A DNA stretch of 64,000 nucleotides, taken from the NCBI GenBank assembly GCA_964638715.1, contig CAZWZF010000010.1, positions 1 to 64,000 of the forward strand. Direction: 5' to 3'. Shown in pieces: positions 45,869-55,708 of the stretch. Every line of letters starts with the position of its first letter. Within the stretch, counting starts at the first letter, position 1. Both the position numbers and the translations under genes were made by a program. The DNA comes from JBAXQQ01 sp037131695 (GTDB taxonomy: Bacteria > Armatimonadota > Hebobacteria > CAIYQO01). The notes under the pieces are model-generated. The model did not search any database. It was given only the letters and a program-made list of their open reading frames with translations, and was not told the origin of the DNA.

Positions 45869-47671
45869 ATGATTGAACAATCCAAAATACGAAATTTTTG
45901 CATTATTGCGCATATCGACCATGGCAAGTCGACGCTCGCTGACCGTCTGCTGGAGTTCACCGGAATGATGAATGACCGCAACAAGGCGGAGCAGATTCTT
46001 GACTCGATGGACCTGGAGCGCGAACGCGGCATCACCATCAAGGCGAGTGCTGTGGCTATCACCTACAAGGCACAAGACGGCAATGAATACGAATTCAACC
46101 TTATTGACACCCCGGGACACGTTGACTTTCATTACGAGGTTTCCCGTTCGCTGGCCGCCTGTGAAGGTGCCATTCTGGTGGTTGACGCCGTTCAAGGTGT
46201 CGAGGCACAGACAGTTGCAAATACCATTTTAGCTAACGAACAAGGGTTAACGCTGATACCGGTGATTAACAAGATCGACCTGCCGGCAGCAGACCCCGAC
46301 CGGGTGCGCGAAGAAATCGAAGATGCCCTGGCTATTCCCGGTGAAGATGCCATCGAATGCAGTGCAAAAGAAGGCGTGGGCATCACCGAAATTTTGGAAT
46401 CCATCGTTAAAAATCTCCCGGCACCGCAAGGCGACTATACCGCGCCATTGCAGGCGATGATTTTCGACTCGCATTTTGACCCCTACCGCGGCATTATCTG
46501 CTACGTTCGCGTGCGCAATGGCGTGTTGCGGCCGGGGATGAAAATACAGATTATGTCCATCGGCAAGGTTTGCGAGGTGCAGGAAGTCGGGCGTTTCACC
46601 CTGGGGATGAACCCGACTAACGAATTAGTTGCCGGGGAAGTTGGCTATATTCACGCCGGTATCAAATCGCTCAGCGACGCTCCGGTTGGCGATACCATTA
46701 CCGATGCGGTGAACCCGGCAGACAAACCGCTGCCTGGTTTCCGCGAGGCAAAACCGATGGTATTCTGCGGGTTGTACCCCACCGACAGCGGCGATTACCC
46801 CGAATTGCGCGAGGCACTGGAAAAACTGCAATTAAATGACGCTGCCATTACCTATGAACCGGAGACATCATCCGCCCTTGGTTTCGGTTTCCGCGTCGGC
46901 TTTCTCGGATTGCTGCACATGGAAATCGTTCAGGAACGGCTGGAACGCGAATACAACCTGGATATCCTGGCGACATCCCCCAGCGTTGTTTATCGCGTCA
47001 CCACCACCGCCGGCGAAGTGAGCATGATGGACAATCCCGCCGATATGCCCACCCCGGATAAAATTTCGAAGATTGAAGAACCATTTGTCCACGCGAAAAT
47101 CATTGGACCCAGCGAATACATCGGCACCTGTATGGAACTGGCGCAGGACCGCCGCGGCGTTTTCATCTCCATGGAATACGCCGGTGCCAAACGGGTTATT
47201 TTGAATTATCTGCTGCCGTTGGGCGAGATTCTGCTGGACTTTTTTGACCAGTTGAAATCGCGCACTCGCGGTTATGCCAGCTTTGATTATGAATTCGACG
47301 ATTACCGCGCCGGCGACCTGGTGCGGGTGAATATTCTGGTTAACGGCGACCCGATGGACGCGCTGTCATTCATCACCCCCCGCGAACGATCGTACAAACG
47401 CGGCGCCGCCATGGCACGCAAGATGAAAGAAGTTATTCCCCGCCAGCAGATGGAAGTACGCATTCAGGCAGCCATCGGCGGAAAAGTAATCGCGTCAGAA
47501 TCAGTACGCCCATACCGCAAAGACGTTATCGCAAAATGCTACGGCGGCGACATCACCCGCAAACGCAAATTGCTGGAAAAACAGAAAGCCGGTAAAAAAC
47601 GCATGAAATCCATCGGCAGCGTAGAAGTGCCCCAGGAAGCATTCATGAGCGTGCTGCGTCTGGAAGATTAG
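45869..47671 (+). CDS. lepA: Elongation factor 4 (LepA), translational GTPase
   Basis: A 600-aa protein of standard length. GTPase motifs: AHIDHGKSTLADRL (P-loop), RERGITIKA (switch I), DTPGHVDF and NKIDLPAADPDRV. Then come the EF-G-like domains III and V (SGDYPELREALEKLQLNDAA, FRVGFLGLLHMEIVQERLER) and the LepA-specific C-terminal domain ending KRKLLEKQKAGKKRMKSIGS. LepA remodels ribosomes during stalled elongation or assembly. It is followed by a block of repeats, not by lepB, so it is not in the common lepA-lepB operon. Confidence 0.97.
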   Translation: MIEQSKIRNFCIIAHIDHGKSTLADRLLEFTGMMNDRNKAEQILDSMDLERERGITIKASAVAITYKAQDGNEYEFNLIDTPGHVDFHYEVSRSLAACEGAILVVDAVQGVEAQTVANTILANEQGLTLIPVINKIDLPAADPDRVREEIEDALAIPGEDAIECSAKEGVGITEILESIVKNLPAPQGDYTAPLQAMIFDSHFDPYRGIICYVRVRNGVLRPGMKIQIMSIGKVCEVQEVGRFTLGMNPTNELVAGEVGYIHAGIKSLSDAPVGDTITDAVNPADKPLPGFREAKPMVFCGLYPTDSGDYPELREALEKLQLNDAAITYEPETSSALGFGFRVGFLGLLHMEIVQERLEREYNLDILATSPSVVYRVTTTAGEVSMMDNPADMPTPDKISKIEEPFVHAKIIGPSEYIGTCMELAQDRRGVFISMEYAGAKRVILNYLLPLGEILLDFFDQLKSRTRGYASFDYEFDDYRAGDLVRVNILVNGDPMDALSFITPRERSYKRGAAMARKMKEVIPRQQMEVRIQAAIGGKVIASESVRPYRKDVIAKCYGGDITRKRKLLEKQKAGKKRMKSIGSVEVPQEAFMSVLRLED

Positions 47672-47999
47672 AATTTTAATATTTAAAATTAACCACAAAG
47701 AACGCAAAGAGCACAAAAGAAAAGTAAACCTGGTAGGGGAACTGTCCTCAGTACCCGCGACAGAACCGGTATAAAATGTAAATATTGGTGGTGGCGACAG
47801 ATTTTCTTGAGTGGTGTGATTATTAATAAAAAAAATATCGCTATAAACGTTTCATCTTGTTAGAACAGACACTGTCGCGGGAACTGAGGACAGTTCCCCT
47901 ACCATCCGACAATCGATGTACTAACCTTTTCATTGCGTTCTTTGTGCTCTTTGTGGTTAAATAAAAAAAGAGATAATTCCGACCCCGGAGGATAAAAAT
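47672..47999. repeat. Nested inverted-repeat element between lepA and purN
   Basis: No gene. The outer repeat is TTAACCACAAAGAACGCAAA (from 47689), mirrored by a copy ending TTTGTGGTTAA (47960). The inner repeat of 32 bp (47732-47763 and 47872-47903, one mismatch) starts GGTAGGGGAACTGTCCTCAG. The inner unit thus looks inserted into, or flanked by, a second repeat family. GGAGGA for purN is at the right edge. Confidence 0.75.
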
Positions 48000-48623
48000 A
48001 TGAAAACCCGTATTGGTGTGCTGGCCAGTGGCGGCGGGTCTAATATGCAGGCGATTATGCGCAGTATCGATGCCGGCGAGATAAACGGCGAGATAGTGGT
48101 GGTAATCAGCGATGTGCCGGGTGCCGGTGCACTGGCAAAGGCAGAAAATGCGGGCATACCCACCCGGGTGATGCGTCCCCGCGAATACTCCGGTCGTGAC
48201 GCCTACAGCGCGGCACTGGCAGCAGAACTAAAATCCCACAACGTCGGCCTGGTGGTAATGGCGGGCTTTATGCGCATAGTAACCACCCCGTTGATAAACG
48301 CGTTCCCCAACCGCATCATGAACATCCACCCCGCGCTCATCCCCGCCTTCTGCGGTGCCGGCTTTTACGGCCACTACGTCCACGAGGCAGTGCTGGACTA
48401 CGGCGCCCGGGTAAGCGGCTGCACCGTCCACTTTGTAGAAGAAGCAGTTGACGCCGGCCCCATAATAATCCAACGCGCCGTCCCCGTCCTCGACGACGAC
48501 ACTCCAGAGGCCCTCGCCGCAAGAATTTTGAAAGAAGAACACATAGCATACCCTGAAGCGGTAAGGCTGTATTGTGCGGGGATGTTGGGGATTGAGGGTC
48601 GGCGGGTTGTGGTAAAAGGGTAA
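48000..48623 (+). CDS. purN: Phosphoribosylglycinamide formyltransferase (GART)
   Basis: A 207-aa protein. VLASGGGSNMQAIM binds GAR phosphate. GLVVMAGFMRIVTTPLIN and RIMNIHPALIPAFCGAGFYG contain the catalytic Asn and His, and VSGCTVHFVEEAVDAGPIII the catalytic Asp, all in the normal PurN order. It transfers a formyl group from 10-formyl-THF in purine synthesis. GGAGGA precedes the ATG. It is single and convergent with the alpha-mannosidase gene. Confidence 0.95.
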   Translation: MKTRIGVLASGGGSNMQAIMRSIDAGEINGEIVVVISDVPGAGALAKAENAGIPTRVMRPREYSGRDAYSAALAAELKSHNVGLVVMAGFMRIVTTPLINAFPNRIMNIHPALIPAFCGAGFYGHYVHEAVLDYGARVSGCTVHFVEEAVDAGPIIIQRAVPVLDDDTPEALAARILKEEHIAYPEAVRLYCAGMLGIEGRRVVVKG

Positions 48624-48663
48624 AATAAACGAAGATAAAGTTAATAATAACAGCCACCATTTG

Positions 48664-48711
48664 GAATAGGGTCGCTTCGATTAACTCAGTATAAACGAAG
48701 CGACCCTATTC
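48664..48711. terminator. Bidirectional hairpin between purN and the alpha-mannosidase gene
   Basis: GAATAGGGTCGCTTCG (48664-48679) pairs perfectly with 48696-48711. Outer CACCA/TGGTG bases extend it. The two genes converge here. No long T run, so it may be a repeat element serving as a terminator. Confidence 0.6.
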
Positions 48712-48742
48712 TGGTGAGTGAATAAATTTATTAAAGCTTATT

Positions 48743-51700
48743 TCAAATTTTAACCTTAAACGTCCGAATCTCATACGGCAAGATGGTGAAATGCAGGCCT
48801 TCTGCATCAAATTTCACCGGGGTGTCTTCACGTTCCAACAGGTTGCATTCGGTGGCGGATTTTATTGGAGTGGCGAATTTTATGGTTACGTCATCGTTTA
48901 TGCCGTGACGCTCTACCACGCGGATGATTAATGCGTCGCTGTCTTCTGCTTTTTTCACCGCTTCGATGGTGATGCTTTTTGCTGTTACTTCGATAAATGA
49001 ATAGCTGGCGGGTAATGGCCCCGTGTGATTATCGGCGACTACCGCTACTGCCGGGTCGTTAATGTCGAGTGCTTGCCCGATGGTATTCGCGCAACGCCAG
49101 GTGCCGGCATGAGGATACAGCGCGTATTTAAAGCGATGCTCTTCCTGGTCGGATGTCGGGTCAGGGTTTAACGGACCGCGCAGCAATGTAAGCGCAATCA
49201 TCTTTTCCAGCGCTTCGTGGCCATATTTGCAGTCATTCAGCAGACTCAAACCATAATCAGCCTGGGATATATCCATCCACTGGTGCGCCGGTACTTCAAA
49301 CTTAGCCGCGTCAAATGAATTGTTGCGGTAGGTGCTGCGCTCGATATTTCCATAAGGTATATCATAAGTGGCAGTTCTGGTGGTAATTGGAGTGTTGAAA
49401 CGCACCTTCAACAATTTCTGCTGTTCGTGCCAGTCTACCCAGGTATCAAACTCAACGCGTTTGCCGTCATTGGTTAGAGATATCAACTGTTTCAACTTTG
49501 AATTGCGGAAATTTCTGGTTACCAGCAGCGATGAACGCAGCGGGCCTTGTTCGTAAATATGTACCGACGCGCCAGAAATATCAAACTCGACATCAGTATA
49601 GCTGGGTGCGATATCCCACGCTTCGTATTTCCCCGGCACATCTTCGTACAATTTAAATACATTGCCTTTCAATTTCGGGTCAATAGTTTCGCGTTTCGCC
49701 TGTTTATCGTATAGCGAGATAATTTCGCCTTCGTCGTTGAACTTAACTGAAATGTAATCATTTTCAAGTGAATTCGCGGTGACAGCCACTGGCACTTTTG
49801 ATATATTGCCCGGCAATACTGAAAATACCGCAAATCCCACCGGCGGCAAGTTATTCGCCTGGAACGCCAGCACAGTGTCGCCGGTTTCAAAATCGGTAAT
49901 GAACTGGTGCAGCACTTCCGCGCCTGCCGCATCGACAATATGGATGTCAGACTGCGGATAAGCAACGGTCGCCACGGTATCGCGTACCGTCATTAACTGG
50001 TTGAATACCACGATTTTTGTCCCGGCACCACTGGTGTCAATGCGAGTCACTATATCATTCAACGCGGCATCGCGAACGCCGGTGCCGTTTTTCACTGTGC
50101 GGTCGTATGTTTCCAGCAGGTCAAGATATACCGGCGGAATATGCGACCCGGGAAGCGAATCGTGGAACTGGTTGGTTAGCACATCTTTCCAACCGTTGGT
50201 AATCGCTTCAGTCGGGTAGGCCAGGCTGGCGCAATTTGACCATAATTCTGCCGACCGGTACAGCAATTCACAGCGACGATTCAGCTTTTTCAGCCGCGCC
50301 TTGGTGGTATGCACACCGCGATGCTCTTCCAGGTACAATTCGTCATTCACAATCGGCAGGTCGGTCAATTCTGCTTTTGCGGCGATGCTGTCCAGCGCGC
50401 CTTCAATGGTATTCGGTACAGTCGGAGTAACGCCGGGGAAATTGCCGTAGCGTTTCATATATTCCAGCATTTCCACATCCGGTCCGCCTCCACCGTCGCC
50501 CCAACCGTAGTTGTACAGGCTTTCGCCGATAGTGGTTTTATCCGAGAAGTTCTTCCAGTGTTTCGCCATGTGGTCGGGTTCGTTAGTGCCAATGAAATGG
50601 GTCGGCGGCACCAGCGACAATACCCGGGAACCATCCGGCCCCTGCCACCAGAAAGAGTTTTTCACCCATGGGTTGGTGTCGTTCCACACCACCATTTTAT
50701 GGGTGACGAAATATTTCAACCCGCTGCGCAGCAATATCTGCGGCATGGTCCAGGCATTGCCGAATACATCCGGGCACCAGCAGGTATGCGGGGTAACGCC
50801 GAACTCGCGCTCCATGAATTGTGTACCGTATAAAATCTGCCGCACAAACGATTCGCCGGAAATCAGGTTGCAATCAGGTTCTACCCAAAACGCTCCGATA
50901 GCTTCCCAACGCCCTTCCTTGATGCGCGCCTTCACCTCCTCATACATGGACGGGTACAGCTTTTTCATCTCCGCATACATCATTGGCTGGCTTTGGCTGA
51001 AGATGAAATTGGGAAATTGCTCCATCAGGCGCAGCGCAGTGGCGTGGGTGCGGCCTAATTTGCGCACAAACTCTGCTTCGGTCCATAAAAACACGATATC
51101 CAGGTGGGAATTGCCGCACATGTGCATTAATCCATCTTTCTGGAATAGTTCGCTGCGGTAAATCTTTTCATGCAGCACGGCGCGTGCTTTGCGGGCATTT
51201 TCGCGGAATATTTCCGGATTTTTCTCATTCTGGTCAATAAAAGCAATGGCCTCGCAAAATCCTTCTTTCATAAATGCCACCAGGTCTTCATCCTGGTCCG
51301 GTACCACCAATACATTATAAGCAGCCTGAAAATCCCAATATGTATCGTTCATTTCGTCATCCATCACGGCAAAATGCGACGCTTCCAGGGTTTTCACCTC
51401 GGATTCGCCGAAATGCCAGAAGATGTATGACTCGACTTCAAAGTTGTAAATTTCATCGCCAGTGGCTTTGTCGGTAAGTGGCACGGTATCGCGGAATGGG
51501 TCAAGACCGTGGTACGGCGCACCGTTAAGCGATAACAGGCCATCGCCGCCAAAGTACGACTTCAATACCACCTTTTTACCCGCGAAACGCGGCGGTATCT
51601 TTGCTGTGGTGCGGAACAATGCGCTGACATCCGGTCCGCCCCAGGTTTGCCCGACTTTTATGGTGCGCCACGCTTCATCGCGCCATTTCTTCTCGCGGTG

Positions 51701-51886
51701 ACGGGTGTAAATAAACTCGCGGAATTCCCATGATTCTATCGATTCGGTGTCAGGATAAATCCACTTTTTCAGCGATTTCACCTTGATTTCCACCGTTTCT
51801 TCAAAAGAAATAATGCGGCGCTGTTTTTTCTTAATCTCATCGCGCCAGCGAAGAAGGATTTCATCTATGCCAGACTGGTTAGCCAT
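48743..51886 (-). CDS. Alpha-mannosidase, glycoside hydrolase family 38
   Basis: Start at 51886 (MANQSGIDEILLRWRDEIKK), 5 nt beyond an AGGAG site, giving 1047 aa; the 27 nt upstream in frame lack support. MHMCGNSHLDIVFLWTEAEF (zinc H-x-D, about 258), the GRWEAIGAFWVEPDCNLISG block, and HTCWCPDVFGNAWTMPQIL (nucleophile Asp near 371) are the GH38 signature. The C-terminal beta domains are complete (VFNQLMTVRDTVATV to the end). It removes alpha-linked mannose from glycans. No signal peptide, so it is cytoplasmic. It sits upstream of nothing in operon; the SGNH gene is 190 bp away on the same strand. Confidence 0.93.
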   Translation of the reverse strand: MANQSGIDEILLRWRDEIKKKQRRIISFEETVEIKVKSLKKWIYPDTESIESWEFREFIYTRHREKKWRDEAWRTIKVGQTWGGPDVSALFRTTAKIPPRFAGKKVVLKSYFGGDGLLSLNGAPYHGLDPFRDTVPLTDKATGDEIYNFEVESYIFWHFGESEVKTLEASHFAVMDDEMNDTYWDFQAAYNVLVVPDQDEDLVAFMKEGFCEAIAFIDQNEKNPEIFRENARKARAVLHEKIYRSELFQKDGLMHMCGNSHLDIVFLWTEAEFVRKLGRTHATALRLMEQFPNFIFSQSQPMMYAEMKKLYPSMYEEVKARIKEGRWEAIGAFWVEPDCNLISGESFVRQILYGTQFMEREFGVTPHTCWCPDVFGNAWTMPQILLRSGLKYFVTHKMVVWNDTNPWVKNSFWWQGPDGSRVLSLVPPTHFIGTNEPDHMAKHWKNFSDKTTIGESLYNYGWGDGGGGPDVEMLEYMKRYGNFPGVTPTVPNTIEGALDSIAAKAELTDLPIVNDELYLEEHRGVHTTKARLKKLNRRCELLYRSAELWSNCASLAYPTEAITNGWKDVLTNQFHDSLPGSHIPPVYLDLLETYDRTVKNGTGVRDAALNDIVTRIDTSGAGTKIVVFNQLMTVRDTVATVAYPQSDIHIVDAAGAEVLHQFITDFETGDTVLAFQANNLPPVGFAVFSVLPGNISKVPVAVTANSLENDYISVKFNDEGEIISLYDKQAKRETIDPKLKGNVFKLYEDVPGKYEAWDIAPSYTDVEFDISGASVHIYEQGPLRSSLLVTRNFRNSKLKQLISLTNDGKRVEFDTWVDWHEQQKLLKVRFNTPITTRTATYDIPYGNIERSTYRNNSFDAAKFEVPAHQWMDISQADYGLSLLNDCKYGHEALEKMIALTLLRGPLNPDPTSDQEEHRFKYALYPHAGTWRCANTIGQALDINDPAVAVVADNHTGPLPASYSFIEVTAKSITIEAVKKAEDSDALIIRVVERHGINDDVTIKFATPIKSATECNLLEREDTPVKFDAEGLHFTILPYEIRTFKVKI

Positions 51887-51979
51887 ATTAAAGCTCCTGA
51901 AGGGAAATATCAATTTATCGGTTAACTAAGTATACGAGAGTTGCACGGGGTGTGACAAGTGGATTTTTACTTTTTTTAT

Positions 51980-52064
51980 TTTACATCGATTTATAAGATT
52001 TTTCAGGATAAGGTTTTATAAAAATTTATTCACAGTCCTGATAAATCCTATTAATCGATGTGAA
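51980..52064. repeat. Short inverted repeat between the mannosidase and SGNH genes
   Basis: TTTACATCGATTTA (from 51980) is inverted as TAATCGATGTGAAA (to 52064), with additional CAGGA/TCCTG pairing inside. Same style as the other intergenic MITE-like repeats. Confidence 0.6.
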
Positions 52065-52076
52065 ATAAATCAACAA

Positions 52077-54128
52077 CTAAAATCTCTCAACCAGCATCCC
52101 CATAGCCACTGGCAATTGATTGTTATTCACAATTTTCCCGCCGTCTATTTCCAGCAGACGGTTGTTCATCCAGTCGCCGGCGAATAGGTGGCCGGTTGTC
52201 ATATCGTAGGCCATGGCGCGGGTTTGTGCCGGCGCAGGGATTGGTTTGCCTAATTTTCGCGCGACGATGTCTATTGGCAGCAACTGCCAATGTTCGGCGT
52301 CAATTAGATAGATGGTACCGTCTGGTTTTTGCAGGAAATTGGCGGTAAATTTTATTGTGTCTGCTGTTGATGATATTTTTCCAGTGGAAATATCGACAAA
52401 TGCCAGCGCGTTTGGCATCGAAACCAACAAGGTTCCATCTGCTGCCAACGCAACGCCGTTTACCACGTTTGGCATGGGAAGGTTTCGCAACGGTTTGCGA
52501 TTTTCCATGTCGAACTCTATTATTTTTGATCCGAAAAATGATGCTATCCACAAGGTTTTTTCATCTTTTGACAATGCTAATCCTGTAGGATAACTCTCGA
52601 TTGTCAGATCAATTGTCTCTTTCAACTTTAAATCCGGCAGCGAATATACCTGTAATTTTCCCGCACCTTCGCAAGCAACATATAACTCATTTCGTTTTTT
52701 ACTGATTATCAGCGCGTTTGGGTGATGCGAGGTTGGCAATACCGCTTTTACCTTGCCATTGGCATCGCAAATAACAAGCCGGTTATCAGCATAATCAGCC
52801 GCAAAAATTGTGGTACCGTGTAAAACTCCATCGAATGTTTTTATCGCTGGCGGGTGCGAATCAGATGCAGGTGTCATCTTTTCAATCGCACGAAAATATT
52901 CCAGGTCGCGAGCATCGCCAGTGCGGGTAATGTCGTTTTCGGTCATACCCAGCGAACGCAGCAAAGCAATCGCGAACATTCGCCCACCTTCATAATTTGG
53001 ATGCCATTGGTTATTCATCAATGATACCCGGAGAATGACAGTCCGGGTGATAGCGCCGTGAATATCAGCGAACAAAGCGCCATTTTTCCCGGCAAAATCT
53101 TTCAGTAATTCACTGCTTCGCACCATGCTGCGGTCAATAGCAGATGCCTTGTCAGTTGCGTGCATACTGAAAAACGTCGGTCCCAGCGCCTCTACATTCG
53201 GCGTCATTCCCGACGGCGATGCGCACAACACATTTATCCCATTATCGCGCAAAGGCTTCATCATTTTCGCGTAATTGCTGATAAAATCTTCCGGCGAAAT
53301 CTGCATGGCATCATTCACACCATAAGCAATAATAGTCCACTGCGGTTTTAGCGGCAGCACATCTTTATCAATTCGCGCTACACCTTCCAAGGTGCGGTTA
53401 AGGCTGACGCCGGAATTGTAAACGGTTATTCCGCTTGCGGGGAAAACTGCATCTATAATTCGTACAAAATGCCGACCATAAAATTCTTCTTCGGTTATTG
53501 AATCACCGAAAAGCACTACCGTATCATTGCTTTTTAACTTAAAACTTTTTGCTAATTCCTGATGTTTTAACGTAACAGGCGCGGCAATCTGCCGCCATGC
53601 CAACCCACGAATTTCGGCATGGTGTTTAGTGAATGCTTCAGTTGCGCGATTCATCAATTTTAACCGCTGGTCAGGATAAAAAGTTATTTTCAGTGTATGC
53701 TGACCGCTAGATAATTGCAGCGGAATTTGCAAATGTTCAATAATACCTTCACCATCTGGCTTAATGCGTTGTGCCCGCAATGCCGGGTGCATTACCCCAT
53801 CATCCACCGACCAGCTATAACGAGATTGTCCGATTGATCCGGGACCACGGCCGGCAATGATAACCAGTTGATACCACACCATTTCTTTATTTTCTGGAAT
53901 AGTGAACTTGTAACTTATGAAAAAGCCAGGTCCATCGGTTGACGCAGCGTCTGTGGTGTCAAATATCAATCCGCCTGATTTCAGGAAAGACTCAACTTGT
54001 GGAATGTTGGAAGTAGAAAAATTAGCCATATTTATTGGCATATCAGACGATACATTTGCAGAATAAGCAGGAAGAGTTAAAGAGAATAATATCAGCAGTA
54101 AGATGAAAATAAACATGACAAACCTCAC
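52077..54128 (-). CDS. Secreted SGNH/GDSL hydrolase with C-terminal beta-propeller
   Basis: A 683-aa protein with a clear signal peptide (MRFVMFIFILLLILFSLTLP then AYSA). Residues about 20-190 form a beta-sandwich. The SGNH domain follows: VLFGDSITEEE (Ser block), YNSGVSLNRT (Gly), IIAYGVNDAM (Asn) and NQWHPNYEGGRMFA (His). Residues about 430-680 are repeated propeller blades (LVICDANGKVKAVLPTSHHP, LYVACEGAGKLQVYSLPDLK, LWIASFFGSKIIEFDMENRK). It probably deacetylates or de-esterifies an extracellular glycan, with the propeller as binding module. The ester substrate is unknown. Confidence 0.85.
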   Translation of the reverse strand: MRFVMFIFILLLILFSLTLPAYSANVSSDMPINMANFSTSNIPQVESFLKSGGLIFDTTDAASTDGPGFFISYKFTIPENKEMVWYQLVIIAGRGPGSIGQSRYSWSVDDGVMHPALRAQRIKPDGEGIIEHLQIPLQLSSGQHTLKITFYPDQRLKLMNRATEAFTKHHAEIRGLAWRQIAAPVTLKHQELAKSFKLKSNDTVVLFGDSITEEEFYGRHFVRIIDAVFPASGITVYNSGVSLNRTLEGVARIDKDVLPLKPQWTIIAYGVNDAMQISPEDFISNYAKMMKPLRDNGINVLCASPSGMTPNVEALGPTFFSMHATDKASAIDRSMVRSSELLKDFAGKNGALFADIHGAITRTVILRVSLMNNQWHPNYEGGRMFAIALLRSLGMTENDITRTGDARDLEYFRAIEKMTPASDSHPPAIKTFDGVLHGTTIFAADYADNRLVICDANGKVKAVLPTSHHPNALIISKKRNELYVACEGAGKLQVYSLPDLKLKETIDLTIESYPTGLALSKDEKTLWIASFFGSKIIEFDMENRKPLRNLPMPNVVNGVALAADGTLLVSMPNALAFVDISTGKISSTADTIKFTANFLQKPDGTIYLIDAEHWQLLPIDIVARKLGKPIPAPAQTRAMAYDMTTGHLFAGDWMNNRLLEIDGGKIVNNNQLPVAMGMLVERF

Positions 54129-54225
54129 AATAAAATCTTTTTAAAGTATACTTGCGGTTTTGTTGGATTGCAATGACCGATTATTTTGTCTGAACCACGA
54201 TTTATTGGATTATTGGATTTAAGGA

Positions 54226-54323
54226 AGCTTTTGCATAAACCGATGGTACAGACACCTTGCTGGCTTCGCCACTCGGTGTCAGTCCCTGATTTACACTCAG
54301 AAAAATAAGTTTTGCAAAAACTT
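54226..54323. repeat. MITE-like repeat, copy D (degenerate)
   Basis: Imperfect ends AGCTTTTGCATAAACC (54226-54241) and AAGTTTTGCAAAAACTT (54307-54323). The GACACC...GGTGTC hairpin is at 54251-54280, close to the 3' end of the lipoyl-protein gene. Confidence 0.65.
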
Positions 54324-54362
54324 TAAAAAATTGTCAATTCTCCATTGTCAATTGTCAATAAA

Positions 54363-54857
54363 TTAAAGGTCTTTCTCAGTAATCATTCCACCGGGTCCGG
54401 TGCCTTTAATGGTAGATAAATCTATGTTGCGTTCGCGGGCTATTCTTCTGGCTGCCGGGGTGGCGCGTACAGCACCACCGGTTGCTGGTAGAGACGCATG
54501 GCCTTGCGTCTCTACGGGTGTGGTTGAAGTTGCCAAATGCAGGGTATTCAGCATTGTTTCACGAGCAAAAATAAGCTGGTTGTTTTCTTCGCGCATGGCA
54601 GTGGTATCTACAGTTTCACCGGCATTGCCAATTACTGCCAGGGTTACGCTGACAGGTGCGGTGCTTTTTTCTGCCAGCAATATTTCCAACACTACGCCGT
54701 CAACGGTTGATTGAAATTCATATACCACTTTGTCAGTAATTAATTCTGCTATCGGTTGACCGGAAATTACTGCATCACCAGCCGCAACCAGCCATTTACC
54801 TATGGTAGCTTCTTCCATTTCCGGGTATAATGCGTCAAGTTTGATTTGTGTTGGCAT
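54363..54857 (-). CDS. Lipoyl domain plus E3-binding domain protein without catalytic domain
   Basis: A 164-aa protein. Residues 1-78 are a lipoyl/biotinyl domain: PEMEEATIGKWLVAAGDAVI and ELITDKVVYEFQS, with the TDK lysine as attachment site. A linker of about 50 aa follows, then a peripheral-subunit-binding domain, VRATPAARRIARERNIDLST...GTGPGGMITEKDL. In 2-oxoacid dehydrogenase E2 proteins an acyltransferase domain of about 230 aa comes next; here the stop follows directly. It is either a truncated E2 or a stand-alone carrier. A 28-bp palindrome (54488-54515) is translated in the linker. No E1, E2 or E3 gene is near. Confidence 0.75.
   Translation of the reverse strand: MPTQIKLDALYPEMEEATIGKWLVAAGDAVISGQPIAELITDKVVYEFQSTVDGVVLEILLAEKSTAPVSVTLAVIGNAGETVDTTAMREENNQLIFARETMLNTLHLATSTTPVETQGHASLPATGGAVRATPAARRIARERNIDLSTIKGTGPGGMITEKDL
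54488..54515. repeat. Palindromic repeat inside a coding linker
   Basis: GTAGAGACGCA, GGCC and TGCGTCTCTAC form a 28-bp near-perfect palindrome within the linker-coding part of the lipoyl protein, read in frame as VETQGHASLP. Palindromes with these arms are common dispersed repeats in bacterial genomes. Confidence 0.6.
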
Positions 54858-54924
54858 CTTTCTTCTCGTTTTTGTTTTATTTATTTGACACGAATACGTT
54901 GAAAAAGTGGCTGGCCAGCGTATA

Positions 54925-55660
54925 TATAAATTTTTCTTAATTATATATAAACGATAATCATAATAATAAGTACCTGTGGATATGTGGACAGGATAGGGAT
55001 TTTGAGAGAAATCTTAACTGTGTATAAATCAAATCTTAATTGTGTATTAACATCCAGTTATCCCCACAGAAAATTATCCCCATAAAGTTTATACCTTTAT
55101 CCCCAGGTTTTATGCACACATGTTAGTAACCATAAAATTTGGGGTAGATGCGGATTATTTCTGTACTGGATTACATTTTTCAGCATAGAAATTCACTGCA
55201 AGACGGGTTTATAATTAATTGTTCTCAAAATTAATTTACATGTAAACAGGATACATGTAAAATTGGAGTTATCCACAGGTGTGGATAACTGATGGGGATA
55301 AATAAATTAAAATACAATCCATACATTTGTTTTCATATAAATGTCATTTTGAAAGGGAAAAAGGGGTAATTTTACGTTTGACAGCAGTTGTAACTGTTTA
55401 AAAATATCGTTATAATCATCCTGCGGACACAGACAGGATATCCACATAGTTTCACACAACTGTGGATAACTTTGTTAAAAATAAAAGTCATAAATGCTAC
55501 GATTTTGGTATCTTTTTTGTTACAATAAGCAATCATTTTTCATTGATACCGCTGTCGTTTAAACCGTTTTAATCGCAATCATTTTCACAGTCGGCGTTAA
55601 CACGCTTCTAACAGTAATTTTCACAGTTTCGGTTGCAGCATCCCTCCGCGCGTTTGGACA
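54925..55660. other. Replication origin oriC
   Basis: A non-coding region directly upstream of dnaA. DnaA boxes (TTATNCACA and close forms): TTATCCACA at 55269-55277 and its inverse at 55280-55288 (a tight palindromic pair), TTATGCACA at 55110-55118, TGTGGATAA at 55461-55469, ATATCCACA at 55438-55446, TGTGGATAT at 54975-54983, and three TTATCCCCA at 55058, 55074 and 55097. AT-rich stretches at 54925-54970 and 55300-55340 could be the unwinding element. Box density and position make this the chromosomal origin. Confidence 0.88.
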
Positions 55661-55708
55661 AAAACGTTCAAGGATATCGAAAAAATTAGGAAAGGTGGGG
55701 GAGCAGTT

